From Hyaloperonospora brassicae (lineage: Eukaryota > Oomycota > Peronosporomycetes > Peronosporales > Peronosporaceae): DNA of 64,000 bases. The stretch is taken from contig CANTFL010000617.1 in NCBI GenBank assembly GCA_947650285.1, positions 124,001 through 188,000 on the forward strand. The letters are read 5' to 3'. The notes beneath the pieces are model-generated. The model saw only the letters and a program-made list of their open reading frames with translations. It ran no database searches and had not been told where the DNA came from. Positions 1-11,154 of this stretch are shown piece by piece. Position numbers and translations under genes: made by a program. Position 1 is the stretch's first letter. Each line of letters starts with the position of its first letter.

Positions 1-1076
1 AAGGAGCGCTGATAGCAAACCTCTGGTTTCATTATGGTTTTAGCATCCCAAGGCAGCATCTTTGAAGTGGTGTGTTTGGTGAACGAGAGAAGACTATGTT
101 GACATGCGGTAAAAAAACCCGGAGATATACACGCTGAAGCGACGGAGATTCCTCAGTCGATGTCAATCAACGTTGGGTGTACGAGCTGGTCCATGCTTGC
201 TTGTGACTCGCGCATGCTTACCACGGCTCATTACTCGATCGGAAAGCATGCAAGCAAAGCGGTGCATTGAAACGTAGCGTTTGCGTGAGGTGAGTCAAAA
301 CGAATGACGCGAATCAATAGACGACCGTTTACAACTCGGTCAGCCGCGAAGAACAAAGACATGAACTGGAAATGGCTGGTCGCTGGCATCGTAGTCGTGC
401 TTTTCCATGTCCTAGTTGTCGCTAGCTTGAATGCGTATCCCATTCGTCTACACTACCTTCACCACTTTCGAAGGACGCCGACACACTCGTCGTACGTGTA
501 TTTATTCGTACCAGGCGATCTAATGAGAACAAAGACATCGCGCTTTCTTATCAACCCCTTTGCCATAGCTTGCTAGATCGATTGTCGTTCGTCTTGGTGT
601 ATTCGCTGCGACCGAAAGCAAGTCACCACATACTTCATATTGTTTCCGGAATGGGCTGACGAATGCAAGCACGTACACCACATCCTGACTGAGCAATGGG
701 GCCTTATCGATCATTCAGTAGCGTTCGTGCACGTACGTACAATCAGTCTGTCATTTCACTTGCGGCACTATGCTGGTAGTTGCCGGACCGTTCGATGCGA
801 GTAAGCGATGGTTCCCTGAAAAGCCCAAGCGGATAACATATTCCGTCAAACCAGCAACATTCTTTGACGCAGGTATCACCTAGTACCTTCACGGGTTCGC
901 CTGCTTGCTGTTTACAACCAGAACAGCCGTTCACGTATCAGAGCCTGCATCACTTCCTTCAAGAACGTACCAATGCGGCATACTCGCATGCTCACAGCCC
1001 AACGTGTAAGCTGATAGAACGTCGCGTGCACGTGCTCTGTAGGCCTGCAATTACGCGGCTCACTTCCATCCAGTCG
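1..1076. other. Region without recognisable gene
   Basis: Short open frames exist on both strands, but none has a recognisable motif, a good start context or an evident splice partner. No tRNA, rRNA or tandem repeat was seen. It is treated as the 3' flank of the minus-strand chromo-domain gene plus unassigned sequence. Confidence 0.5.
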
Positions 1077-2084
1077 CTACGAGACCAACGCTGCGTCCTT
1101 CAGGAGCAAGATTTGACGTACAAAACAGATATTCCGGATCCACGTCTGGGTCATAATGCCGAGGGTCACGCTGTTTTCCCGCACCACCATCGAGTCCCCG
1201 TCCCTCATCACTGCGATGCAGTGGCCACGCCGAGAGGACCTGAGTCTGTAGACGAGGTACACTCCATTTGCGAGTAGATCGACAGTGCGCCATGTCAACT
1301 GCGCGACTCCCAGCGGTCCATGGCCGATGCCCTTGTACCGGTTCTTCTTAAACGTGGCCTTGCACACCCGGTATCCTGTGTGTGGGACTTCGTCCCGAAG
1401 AAACGCCACGAGCTGTGAATACTTCAGCCCGCCGCTGTCTCCAGTGTCGGTACTCGTACGCTGCATAAATACCTCTTTCCGCTTCCCGAGCTCCGTGACT
1501 TCTCGCTCCAGACCGCCCATCAGCTCGAACACCATTTGCACTGCGTGTAGTGCACTGTCGTTTGCCAATAGCTGGATCGATGGGAGATCAGAGCTGATGA
1601 ACGACGCGAAGGGTACGTCGCGCTTTGGGTGTTTGTCCAGGTACTTGTCGCACGTCTTCATCGGCTCCGAGCAATGCTCCAGTAGTTCGGCTGCTGCTTT
1701 CCAACCCGACGAGCGGTCTTCCCACTGTACCGGATACTCACAAGAGCTGCCGTGACCACGTCGATTTACGATCCGAACGATCTCAGGAGCCACCAACTGC
1801 TTCGCTTCTTCTTCTTCGTCGTCGTCTTCACTGCTCACACTGATACACCGCACTCGCCTTCGCTTCGGCTGAGGATCTGCTTCATCCACATCTGAGAGGT
1901 CATCTGAGCCGACCCCAACCATCGTATCTGGTCCCACTTGGTGATGGCCATCCCATTGGGGTCTCACCTGCTCTCGGTTACTCGACGATGAAGGCTCTGG
2001 TGGTGACACTACAGTCCTCGATTGAGATGTACCGTCGTGAACTGATGGTCCCACGTCGGTCGAATCGCTGACTTGGACATTCAT
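1077..2084 (-). CDS. Chromo-domain-like protein with C-terminal GHC-motif domain
   Basis: A 335-residue open frame; the first in-frame ATG is at 2084 (the frame is open further upstream but without ATG, so an upstream exon is possible). The N-terminal ~110 residues are Ser/Pro/Asp-rich, with a basic PKRRRVR patch resembling a nuclear localisation signal and an acidic SSEDDDEEEE run. Next comes a chromo-like segment: a start resembling EIVRIVNRRG, then YPVQWEDRSSGWKAAAELL, matching the hydrophobic strand-turn-helix pattern of chromodomains. The C-terminal ~100 residues contain GHCIAVMRDGD followed by TWI and FVRQ. This is the arrangement of papain-fold or OTU-like domains found in oomycete repeat-associated proteins, but I cannot identify a full catalytic set. 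It may be a host chromatin protein or a domesticated or retained mobile-element protein. Function is unknown. Confidence 0.5.
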   Translation of the reverse strand: MNVQVSDSTDVGPSVHDGTSQSRTVVSPPEPSSSSNREQVRPQWDGHHQVGPDTMVGVGSDDLSDVDEADPQPKRRRVRCISVSSEDDDEEEEAKQLVAPEIVRIVNRRGHGSSCEYPVQWEDRSSGWKAAAELLEHCSEPMKTCDKYLDKHPKRDVPFASFISSDLPSIQLLANDSALHAVQMVFELMGGLEREVTELGKRKEVFMQRTSTDTGDSGGLKYSQLVAFLRDEVPHTGYRVCKATFKKNRYKGIGHGPLGVAQLTWRTVDLLANGVYLVYRLRSSRRGHCIAVMRDGDSMVVRENSVTLGIMTQTWIRNICFVRQILLLKDAALVS

Positions 2085-5000
2085 ATGTAGTTGTGCGACT
2101 GGGTACGGGAATGCAGATATGCCTTCGATACGAACCAGAGACGGAGATTTGACAAGCAATGGACCGATTTTGGATACGGTTTGGACGAGAAACTTCGTAC
2201 TCTAAGTAGCAACAGCAGGATCCACGCACGATTGTGCTGGTAAGTGGGTATCAGCTGATACTGATCGGATCGTGCGACGTTTCCAGGTGCTCGTTGACAT
2301 CTGCATGGACAGGAAGTGGTGTGGGAGACCCAGCGATGATCAGGTTTCGACATCGCTAGGCAGTTCGACTGTTCATCTGAGGGATGGACTTGTCCCGAAG
2401 ATAGGGCAGCCCTTGCTACAATTAATTTGCCAAACACGATGGAACACGCACACAGAGATACCGGGACTTCGTGCAAAGCACTCACTACACATACAGTACG
2501 TATGGGTAGCATGCCGTGTCGCCATCAGCATCGGAAGTTGCGAAGCCTCGATCCAGTCTACTTTCTGGCGCGATTGACCACTTGACAGTAAGGCCAAAGG
2601 TTGGTTTTTACTATCGAATACTCGATCAAGCGTTCATCTCTCTCATCACAGGCATGTAGCTTCAGCTGAACGCAGAGCTTTTGTCGGACACGGACGTCGT
2701 TGATGCTCGCACACTCACGCTAGTTCTTGACAGTAAGCATGCTCGATTACACAAAGCGTTTGCTCGAAGACGTCGTCCCGATCGTTGTCATATCCATCAC
2801 CATCGAAGGCTCGCAGAAAGGTTTTGCCCTTCTTCAGAATGACCCGAAAGCTTAGCGCGTGACGAAGACCTGCACGACGCTTCCGTATATGTACATACAC
2901 ATGTGCGATCCACATGTCCTCGTCGTTTCATTGAAACATATATGTGCGCTTCCCAAGCGTGGCGAATAGTGAATCGTTTGAGCAAACACCACATCGACTG
3001 ATTTCTTGAGAAAAGCAAACGGAAACATACATCCAAACGAAGTGCCTCCTCTCGGCGGACGCTGTAGTGATGCCTTTTGCACCACATAGTTACACTGCTT
3101 CGATCAAACGTTCCCAGCTTCTGTCGGTTATGTAGTAAAAGCCAATATTGTAGTCGTCGTTGCGTCTGCAAGCACACTACTACGACGTTGACTCTATTGC
3201 ATCAAATGCAGTGCCTGGGAACTACTTCTCTGCTGCAGCAGACAGAAGCTTCCTTCGTGACGTATGTACCGTCAAGGTGTCTGCCAGAGAGGTCGGATGC
3301 AAAAGTTGGGCAATTGAACATATGAAGAGCGGAACTACCTGTTGATTTACGTGATAGATCACCACATCATAGCAAGAACTTCCAAGCTCTTCTTGCTATT
3401 GCCACACACCCCAGATTGACATTGATGCTCTTGGTACGATGAAGAAGCAAGCTGTGAGGCTCGCCCTTTGGTAAAGTGATCCAATATTGATAACGGAATC
3501 GAGTTGAGCTTTGGAATAAGCATCAAATAACGGCGTCTGACAAGAAAGGGTGTGGTGGTGTTATTGCGCTCCTGGCCCCGTAGAGTACACACTGCTAAGC
3601 ACGGTCAGTCTTTGCTCTTCCGACTCACGTGGGTGCAAGACCACATAAAGCTCTCGCTTTAGCGAGTATGCCATATGTGCACCGGATGACTGCTACGGGC
3701 GAATGCGTCGACCTTTTGACTGCGCGACGAAGCTGTACCGACTGTATTCTCGAGCTTTCCCAGGTTCGCGAGTACACGGCCCAGCGTTTTTGCCCTCGAC
3801 ACTTTGTTACATGACGGGTTGTGCCAAGCGAAGGAAACGCAGTGTCTATTCACACATATCGTAAACGTGATGTGTCTGTCATGCAAACGCACCTGAAAGA
3901 CAACATGGGACACATGTGGAGGTGCAGACCGTTTCAATGATCCATAATCAGCTTACCGACTGCCGCATCTTTCTCGACGCATGCATAGCGGCTCCACACG
4001 GAGAGAAGGTATCTCTAGCGCGAGATCTGTGGGCACGGCGCCTATTTAGACGACGACGTTGACTCAATATCGACCCTGCGAACTCTTACGTATTGACATG
4101 CAGCAGACTTCTCTTCGTTCTAAGTACTGCTAATGAAATCGTTGCCGTTTCATCTGCTGTTGCAAGCGGTAGTGGTGCTGCAACTGAGTTTGTGGTGCCG
4201 GAGATGCGAGAAAGTGCATGAGTCATCGAGTGAGAAGGCTTGAGAAGGAATAGGCTCAGAGACAGTGTCTGCATCCTTCCTACGTTGACGGTTTGTTGAG
4301 GGAGAAGGGCATGTCGTGGCGTCTTAGCAAAGTCAGTTGTTCAAGTGGCCACTAAGTCTCTGTGGGATCGCAGGTTGACGACAAGCGTGACTGACCCCCT
4401 TTCCAACAACGTCCACCGTCTGGGGTCCTGCTCGCCGGTCGGTCCAAGCATCGGAAACGTGGTCACCCGAGCTTCCCGCACACGTCCTGGACCTAAACAA
4501 CGTGGCAGCAACCACCAGGTATGAAGATACGGTACGAAACATTGCATCGTGCTGCAACTACTACGTGACGCCGTACGCGATTCCAAGTACCGTGGCCTGA
4601 CTGGGTTTTGCGTGGAACAGGACGACTTGTCCAACTTATCGAATGTGTTTGCTGCTAGAGACGTGGCCCTCGTCTGAGGCGTAGCAGTCCAACGCCTAAG
4701 CAGGTCTAGATCGCATCGCGGATGCAATCGTTGTATCCGGTTCAGGTGCGAAGCTTCGGCTAGACGGCGCTGCTTCGTAACCGGATGTACTTCGTAGACC
4801 GATAGACACAGTCGTTGGACTACCAGCGAGTGGTACATCCAGACAGGTAACGGTCAGTCACTTAGGGCGTGCTGTACACGGATGCGCGCCCACATCGCGA
4901 CAGCGAGCGCATGAGAGAGCTACTCGTGCTATAGCTGTTCCAAGTACGCGCGACGATTCCATCCCCTCCGTGCGTTTGCTGCCAACGATTGCTTGCGGCT

Positions 5001-6209
5001 GTCGGTAGTAGAGGCTACTGCCACGATGTTACGCTGCAGCAGCATACAAGAGCTACAGATACGGCCACGTTGTGTACCTGTTCCTGTCAACGTGACACGC
5101 AGCTTTAGGGCGGACGGATGGGCATATCTTCCATTCCCCTTCCAGTGGCACCTCATTCTCGTAGATGTGACAGGACGTTTTGTGCAGTGTGGTAACGTGT
5201 CACAAGAGTGTATGTGCGCGTCTACGTATCGTTCCGGCAGTGCTGTACCGTAGACTTTAGCTGACCTGCACTGTACGGTACGTCTGTGTGCAATCTGAAC
5301 GACAACAAACGGCCTGAGGCAGTTGGCCTACCAACGCGGGCGCGAGGGTACGACACGTGCTGCAGTTCTGCAATGCACTCGGCCGTCTACAGCCTTCCGA
5401 TCGAATCCAAACAGGCTGTGTCGATGTTGACTGCGAGCTCAGTGTGATCAACTCGCGACGGTTCTCTGTTTTTCAATCAGAGGCAACAACTACTGCTGCG
5501 TGACAGTCGATCAACATGTTGGCATCGCTGCAGTCGGAGCTGCCGATCGTGCAGTGAGCAGACGGCGGGCGCGTCCAAAAGATAGCGGCCACAAGATCGT
5601 ACAGTCGACACAGCTTCGATCCAGTAGCCTTTGGGGTTCATAGACGTCCACTATGCCACAAGCTGCAAAGCTGTGCAGGCCGTGCAGGCGGTCAACATCG
5701 CGGCTGACAGCGTCGTGGCTCCAGCTTTCCCGCTCTTCCGACCCACAAGATGACGGGATCAACGACACTCTCCCACGTGTCCATCATGCGCGACGAGCTG
5801 CACACTGTCAGTGCCTCTCTATACCGTCGAGTATTTGCAGGCAGTTGGAACTCGCAAGACCCTGTCCAGCAATGCACTTTTTTGCCTCGAGACAAAGCGA
5901 GTTCGGCGTGCTCCTCATCTCGCAACTGCTTCCGACTGGCACTCGCAAATAGCATGAGAGAGAGAGAGAGTTTGACTGAATCTTGTTACGCTTCGGCCGT
6001 GCGTTACTCGATGACGTAAACAAACGTCATCCGCTCGATCGTTGCCGCGCACAGGGAGACTTTCGTTTGGTTTTTGTCACCGTCTCTCGTTGCCTTTTTC
6101 CACCGCTCGTCCCGCGATCTGCCCTCAAAAACCGGTACGAAAGCCACCAGTCGTCATGGCTTTCAGCGACGTTTCGCATCTGTCGCGCGCCCTTTCTCAC
6201 TGGATCGTA
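2085..6209. other. Long region without recognisable gene
   Basis: About 4.1 kb. Several open frames of 60-165 codons occur on both strands (for example minus 4341-4838), but they overlap one another, lack conserved motifs and show no splice-consistent extensions. A short GA microsatellite lies near 5954-5970. Nothing supports a gene; degenerate repeat sequence is possible. Confidence 0.4.
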
Positions 6210-6280
6210 CCAAAACCCAAACACCCATGACCAAAACGTAAACACCCATGACCAAAACCCAAACACCCAAACACCCAAAG
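6210..6280 (+). repeat. Imperfect 21-bp tandem repeat in GCLC leader
   Basis: Three units begin with CCAAAAC and carry AAACACCCATGA. They are at 6210-6230, 6231-6251 and 6252 onward; the third expands into extra AAACACCC copies. The repeat sits 130-200 bp upstream of the GCLC start codon and supplies two out-of-frame ATGs. Confidence 0.8.
6227..6241 (+). promoter_or_regulatory. Candidate minimal uORF upstream of GCLC
   Basis: ATG ACC AAA ACG TAA is a complete four-codon reading frame created by repeat unit 2. A second ATG at 6248 opens an 89-codon frame that runs to 6517, past the GCLC start at 6406 in another frame. If the mRNA 5' end lies upstream of 6227, both would be read before the main ORF and should lower GCLC translation. 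The transcription start is unknown, so the regulatory role is inference. Confidence 0.3.
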
Positions 6281-6405
6281 CCCAAATCCAGCGACTCCCA
6301 CTACTTGGGACTCGGACCCACTCTCGATCTCCGCTCCGCCTCGTCATTCGTCGATTCGCGCGGCCAGTCACAAGTGCCTCTTCCGCCGCTCTCTCTGTGC
6401 CGCAC

Positions 6406-8766
6406 ATGGGACTGCTCGTTGCCGGCCGACCACTGGACTGGTCCGATGCGCTCGAGTGGCTACAACACGTCCGCACGCAGGGCATCGACCAGTTCCTGCA
6501 CACGTACCACCGCGTGAAGGACATTGAAGGCGACGAGCTCAAGTGGGGCGACGAACTCGAGTACGGCGTGTTCCACGTGGACCGCGACAGGAAACGCGCG
6601 CGATTGGCCCTCCGCGGCGCAGAGATTCTGCAGCAGTTGCAGGCCAAAGAGAAGCAGTCGAAGGAGCACGGGCGGCCCGACGGCGGTAGTCCAACGGCTG
6701 TTGCAGCAGCTACAGTAGCTGCTGGACTGTGTGTGGACGGGTGCAACTGGGTCCCCGAGTACGGCGCGTGGATGATTGAAGGCACGCCCAGCGCCCCCTA
6801 CGGAGGCTTTACCAGTGACCTGCGCAAAGTTGAGGCCAACATGCGCCTCCGTCGCGCGCGGCTCTTGGCGCTGCTGCACGAGGACGAAATTGCGCCGTCG
6901 GTCACGGCGTTCCCCATGATGGGCGTCGGGGACTGTACCGTGCCGTCGAGCCAGTCGCAGGGTCCAGTGGCCCAGTCGGACTATGTCAGCGACGCAGTGA
7001 TCAATCCCCACCCGCGGTTCGCGACGTTGACGAAGAACATTCGGCAGCGCCGGACGCGAAAAGTGGACATTCGCGTCCCGATCTTCCAGGACGTGTACAC
7101 GGAAGCGAGGCTGGAAGAAGAGCAGGCGGACGCGACGTGGACTGCAGAAAAATCGCGGCCAAAGTACGAGTCGAAGCGAGACGTGCTGGCGCTGGTGCAG
7201 GACGCGTTTGGCTCGGTGCCGGCGTCGCCGAGCTCGACGGCCAACTCGGACGATAATGGCCAGTCGAAAGCATCGCCGTCACGGACGGCGGAAGAGAGAG
7301 CGATGGACAGCAAGCCGAGTCAATTTGCTCGCAAGCTCGCGACGCTGGACTCGGACCACATGGCTGAGCCGTACCCCGGCTTTATCCACATGGACGCGAT
7401 GGCTTTTGGCATGGGCATGTGCTGTCTACAGGTGACGTTCCAGGCGAAGAACGTGGGCGAGTCAAGGCACTTGTACGATCATTTGGGCGTTCTCTCGCCC
7501 ATCTTGCTGGCACTGACGGCGGCGACGCCCATCTTGAAAGGTCGACTCGCCGACACGGATGTGCGCTGGGCCACGATTTCTGCTGCAGTGGACGACCGAA
7601 CGCCTCAAGAACTGGGTGAGGCCCCGCCTCCAACAGATCCAGAGACGGTGGCAAAGTATGCCAAGATGGCCGGCAACGGTGTCAAACGTCTGCCAAAGTC
7701 TCGCTATGAAGGCATCTCGGCGTTCATTTGCAATCACAAGCAAGGCGAGGACCCGCACACGTCAACCGACAAGTACAATGACGTCGAGATCCCGTACGAC
7801 GAGGGCTCGTACAAGACCCTGATGGACGCGGGTGTGGACCGTCTTCTCGCGCTCCACATTTCGCACTTGTTCATCCGTGATCCTTTGGTCATTTACGAGC
7901 AACGCTTGCACTTGGACAACGAGTGCGAGACGGACCACTTTGAGAACATTCAGTCGACAAACTGGCAGACTGTGCGGTGGAAACCGCCCCCGCCGGCCCC
8001 GTCGAGCACTGAGGGACCTCACATCGGCTGGCGCACCGAGTTTCGTTCGATGGAGATCCAGCTCACGGATTTTGAGAACGCTGCGTTTACAGTGTTTATC
8101 GCGCTCGTGTCGCGCGTCATTCTGACGTTTGACTTAAACCTGTACACTCCGCTGTCCAAGGTGAATGACAACATGGAGGCTGCCCATCGTGTGAACGCAG
8201 TGCTGGACGAGAAGTTCCACTTTCGTTGCCACATGGCGCCACCGCAAGTCGATGATTGCCTGCTGAGCGACACATGTCGCTTGCACGAAGACCCCGATGC
8301 GTGTGAGCTGATGACGATTGCCGAGATCATGTTGGGCAAGGGCTCGTACTTCCCGGGTCTCATTCCTCTTGTCTACGCCTACTTGGACCACATTGAGTGC
8401 GACGAAGCCACGCGGACACTCGTGGAGAACTACATGTCCCTCATTGGCAAGCGGGCAACAGGCGAGTTGCCGACGGCTGCTACCTGGATGCGTCGCTTTG
8501 TGCGCGCCCACCCCGATTACCGTCACGACTCGGTGGTACCCCACTCGACGGCGTTTGACCTCCTCAACGAGTGTCAGCACATCGGTGAGGGGTTGAAGCA
8601 GTGCCCGGAGTTGCTGGGCGACTTTAAGATTGCTCCTGTGCGAGGCCAGTCAGCGTATCGCGTACCGCTGAAGAGCAGTGGCATTGCCACTGAAAAGCGT
8701 CAGGCGCTGCTCCAGCGATACTTGGGTCGCACTGCTTCGACTGCGTGTGGAAGCGGTCACTGCTAA
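6406..8766 (+). CDS. GCLC: Glutamate-cysteine ligase catalytic subunit
   Basis: Joins glutamate and cysteine using ATP, the first and rate-setting step of glutathione synthesis in the cytosol. This is a single-exon ORF of 786 residues from ATG 6406 (MGLLVAG). The frame is open for 141 codons further upstream but has no other ATG, so this is the natural start. Family hallmarks visible: LKWGDELEYGVF near residue 40, which holds the conserved acidic metal/glutamate-binding residues; HMDAMAFGMGMCCLQVTFQ near 330; DHLGVLSPILLALTAATP with GRLADTDVRW soon after; and FRSMEIQLTDFENAAF near 545. It is longer than the ~640-residue animal enzyme, mainly because of low-conservation Ala/Ser-rich insertions near residues 90-110 and 260-310. 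The leader carries a tandem repeat and possible uORFs. Identification is firm. Confidence 0.95.
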   Translation: MGLLVAGRPLDWSDALEWLQHVRTQGIDQFLHTYHRVKDIEGDELKWGDELEYGVFHVDRDRKRARLALRGAEILQQLQAKEKQSKEHGRPDGGSPTAVAAATVAAGLCVDGCNWVPEYGAWMIEGTPSAPYGGFTSDLRKVEANMRLRRARLLALLHEDEIAPSVTAFPMMGVGDCTVPSSQSQGPVAQSDYVSDAVINPHPRFATLTKNIRQRRTRKVDIRVPIFQDVYTEARLEEEQADATWTAEKSRPKYESKRDVLALVQDAFGSVPASPSSTANSDDNGQSKASPSRTAEERAMDSKPSQFARKLATLDSDHMAEPYPGFIHMDAMAFGMGMCCLQVTFQAKNVGESRHLYDHLGVLSPILLALTAATPILKGRLADTDVRWATISAAVDDRTPQELGEAPPPTDPETVAKYAKMAGNGVKRLPKSRYEGISAFICNHKQGEDPHTSTDKYNDVEIPYDEGSYKTLMDAGVDRLLALHISHLFIRDPLVIYEQRLHLDNECETDHFENIQSTNWQTVRWKPPPPAPSSTEGPHIGWRTEFRSMEIQLTDFENAAFTVFIALVSRVILTFDLNLYTPLSKVNDNMEAAHRVNAVLDEKFHFRCHMAPPQVDDCLLSDTCRLHEDPDACELMTIAEIMLGKGSYFPGLIPLVYAYLDHIECDEATRTLVENYMSLIGKRATGELPTAATWMRRFVRAHPDYRHDSVVPHSTAFDLLNECQHIGEGLKQCPELLGDFKIAPVRGQSAYRVPLKSSGIATEKRQALLQRYLGRTASTACGSGHC

Positions 8767-9396
8767 GGGGATCTGTTGGCAGCAACAAAAGGATTGCAGA
8801 AAAGCGAAGGGCAGTGAGCGAAGGGTACACTTCCAATCAGCGCCTCGTGGAGCATCTGGCGTCCGTTTGCACGAGGAGAGCAGCCGACAGGTGTGGCGAT
8901 TCGACATTGCCGCTGAAGGAATGGGGGGACACATTGCTGGAAGTTGGAACGAGCAAAAGTTACATTGACGCAATGGAGAACAATTGTTGGCAATGTGGCG
9001 AGTGCCGCAGAGACGACGTCGTAGTGCACAACAGCAGCGCAGCGAAAAATGTGTTGTTTGCCACTGTAGAGCTCCATATCGTTTGCGTCGAGTGTGTTGC
9101 TACGGATACCAAATCCCAAGCGTGCGTTCCAGTGTGAAGAAAAGCGAATGCAATGCTGACTCGCGTCAACTGGGACTCGACGTTTGGTCATCTGAGTCTC
9201 TTGTTTTAAGGACGCACAGTAGTTGACATGCGCTTTGTATCTGCCTGTCCTAAAAAGCGCCGCGAGATAGAAAAAGCACATTGCACAAAACCATGTCGGT
9301 CGGGATGCCCAACGTGCAACATACCGCCGCACCAGCTGCTCGCGAGCAACATAAGCTGAGAATCGCTGGTTCGTGGTGCAGACAGACGCCGACGCT
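8767..9396. other. Intergenic region between GCLC and BUD23
   Basis: About 630 bp. The minus-strand frame at 8763-9473 is a shadow with no motif. It presumably holds the GCLC 3' UTR and the BUD23 promoter, but no clear TATA, initiator or polyadenylation signal can be assigned. Confidence 0.5.
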
Positions 9397-10642
9397 ATGA
9401 GTCGTCCCGAACACATTTCTCCGCCAGAAGTGCGTCCACCGCTCTCTCTCTCTCTCTGTACATATACACACATATACTATACATATACGTACACCCCACT
9501 GTCATGTGTCCTCATCGTCGTCGTCATCATACGTGTCCGTCTGTGTGTGTGTCTTGTTGCAGCTGTACTACAATGAGAAAGAGGCCGCCAAGTACAACTC
9601 GAGCTCGCGCATTGTCAAAGTGCAACAGGAGCTGTCGAATCGAGCAATCGAGTTGCTGAATCTGCCTGCAGGCCAAGAGGCGTTTGTCTTGGACGTTGGC
9701 TGTGGCAGCGGTCTCAGTGGAGGTCCGATGTCATACGCCCATTGCTTTCGGACTTTCTGACTTGCTCTCTGACGCAGTTGTTCATCCCGTGGTGCAATCA
9801 CTGCAGTGGCGCTCGAGGAGCACGGACACGCGTGGGTCGGTGTGGACATTAGCCGCGATATGCTCGAAATCGCCTCGGAGCGAGACAGCAGTGGCGACGT
9901 GTTTCTGCAAGACATGGGCGGCGGGCTGCCGTTCCGTCCGGGTGTGTTTGATGGCTGCATCAGTATCTCGGCCGTCCAGTGGCTCTGCTACTCGGACAAG
10001 AAGGAGCACACGGCTCGGAAGCGCCTTACGCGCTTCTTCACGTCGCTGTTTACGTGCTTGAAGGCTGGCAGTCGCGCCGTCCTGCAACTGTATCCAGAGA
10101 CGCCAGAGCAGATGGAAGAGATCTCGGGCACTGCCATGCGCTGCGGCTTTTCGGGCGGTCTCGTGATTGACTTTCCCAACAGTGCAAAGGCCAAGAAGTT
10201 CTACTTGTGTCTGTTTGCTGGATACGCGCAGCAGCAGCAGGTCCCGCAAGGTCTCGGTGTAGGAGCCACTGCAAACGAGATCTCGTACGAAGGACGCGGT
10301 AGGAACCAACGGGTGCGTTTGATTGGTATTCCTTTGTGCGCGGCTGAAGCTGTGTGGTGAGGTTTGGAGGTTTGGTGAACGATCGTAAACGCGATGTGTG
10401 TTGTTGCTGATTGCATAGCCACGCCGAGGCAAGGGGCGTGAAACCGTGAAAGCCAAGTACGTTGTCATTGGTCTTGCACCGACAAGGTAGCTGTAGCTAG
10501 TCGTGTTGCTCACTCGTAGCTGCTTGGCTCTTTTTTTTGTAGGGACTGGGTAATAGCGAAGAAGGAGCGATACCGCAAGCAGGGCAAGAAAGTGAAGGCG
10601 GATAGCAAGTTCACGGGTCGAAAGCGTCCCGGCAAGTTCTAA
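9397..10642 (+). CDS. BUD23: 18S rRNA (guanine-N7)-methyltransferase
   Basis: Methylates a guanine of 18S rRNA during small-subunit assembly, in the nucleus, normally with a Trm112 partner. The five-exon model is 9397-9429, 9563-9722, 9807-10312, 10419-10456 and 10543-10642. All introns are GT-AG and the total is 278 residues, close to yeast Bud23 (275). Exon 1 encodes [11 protein letters not shown], joining to [12 protein letters not shown] as in the family (PPELFYDE-type start). Motif I of the SAM site is [12 protein letters not shown], split from [16 protein letters not shown] by intron 2. [10 protein letters not shown] and [13 protein letters not shown] follow. The last two exons encode the diagnostic basic tail, including [16 protein letters not shown] and GRKRPGKF. 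Introns contain CT, CA and GT dinucleotide runs. The phases all agree and the identification is firm. Confidence 0.95.
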
Positions 10643-11154
10643 GATGCCGCACAGCAGATACATTTACAGCGCGTTACACACGCAGTCGAGCAAAGTGTGA
10701 GCGGTTGGCACTTGTACTGGTCACCCCAGTCAGGATGAACGAAGTGATACATGATTGTTGCATAGCAAGTTTTGAGTGCGTGTCTCTTGACTGATCGATG
10801 GGTATTTTGACCAGCGTGAAGGCATGTTGTTCTGGGAGCCGCCTCGCGAACTTCGTGCTCCACTGTGTCAATACTGCTCAAGTATCTGCAGCTTAGAGCT
10901 GTGGATGTTGCCTGTTGCAGCAGTGAGCGTTTGATTATTCGAGTTTTGGTTGCGTCTAACAAGTATCTTTACATTGACGTAGGCGGTTTACAAGTACTTT
11001 GGTAACGCAGGCCTCTCACGATCGACCGTTGCTGACGACTGCAGTTCTCTTTCGACTCGGGCGGTTGCACCGGTTGAGTCAATGGCAAACAAGAGGCAAG
11101 TGGCCTGCTTTGGACTACTGCTCACGCAGTTTGTCACGGACGTAGCCTTGACGG
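10643..11154. other. Convergent 3' intergenic region
   Basis: About 510 bp between the converging ends of BUD23 (plus) and the CAMK-type kinase (minus). No open frame with motifs, RNA gene or repeat was seen; it likely holds both 3' UTRs. Confidence 0.5.

Noticed and set aside
6027..6785. 252-codon minus-strand ORF over the GCLC 5' region
   Set aside because: Ser/Arg/Trp-rich antisense of the repeat and GCLC start; no conserved feature.
10313..10360. Read-through end of BUD23 exon 3 ([15 protein letters not shown])
   Set aside because: Splicing to two further small exons restores the conserved basic C-terminus of the family.
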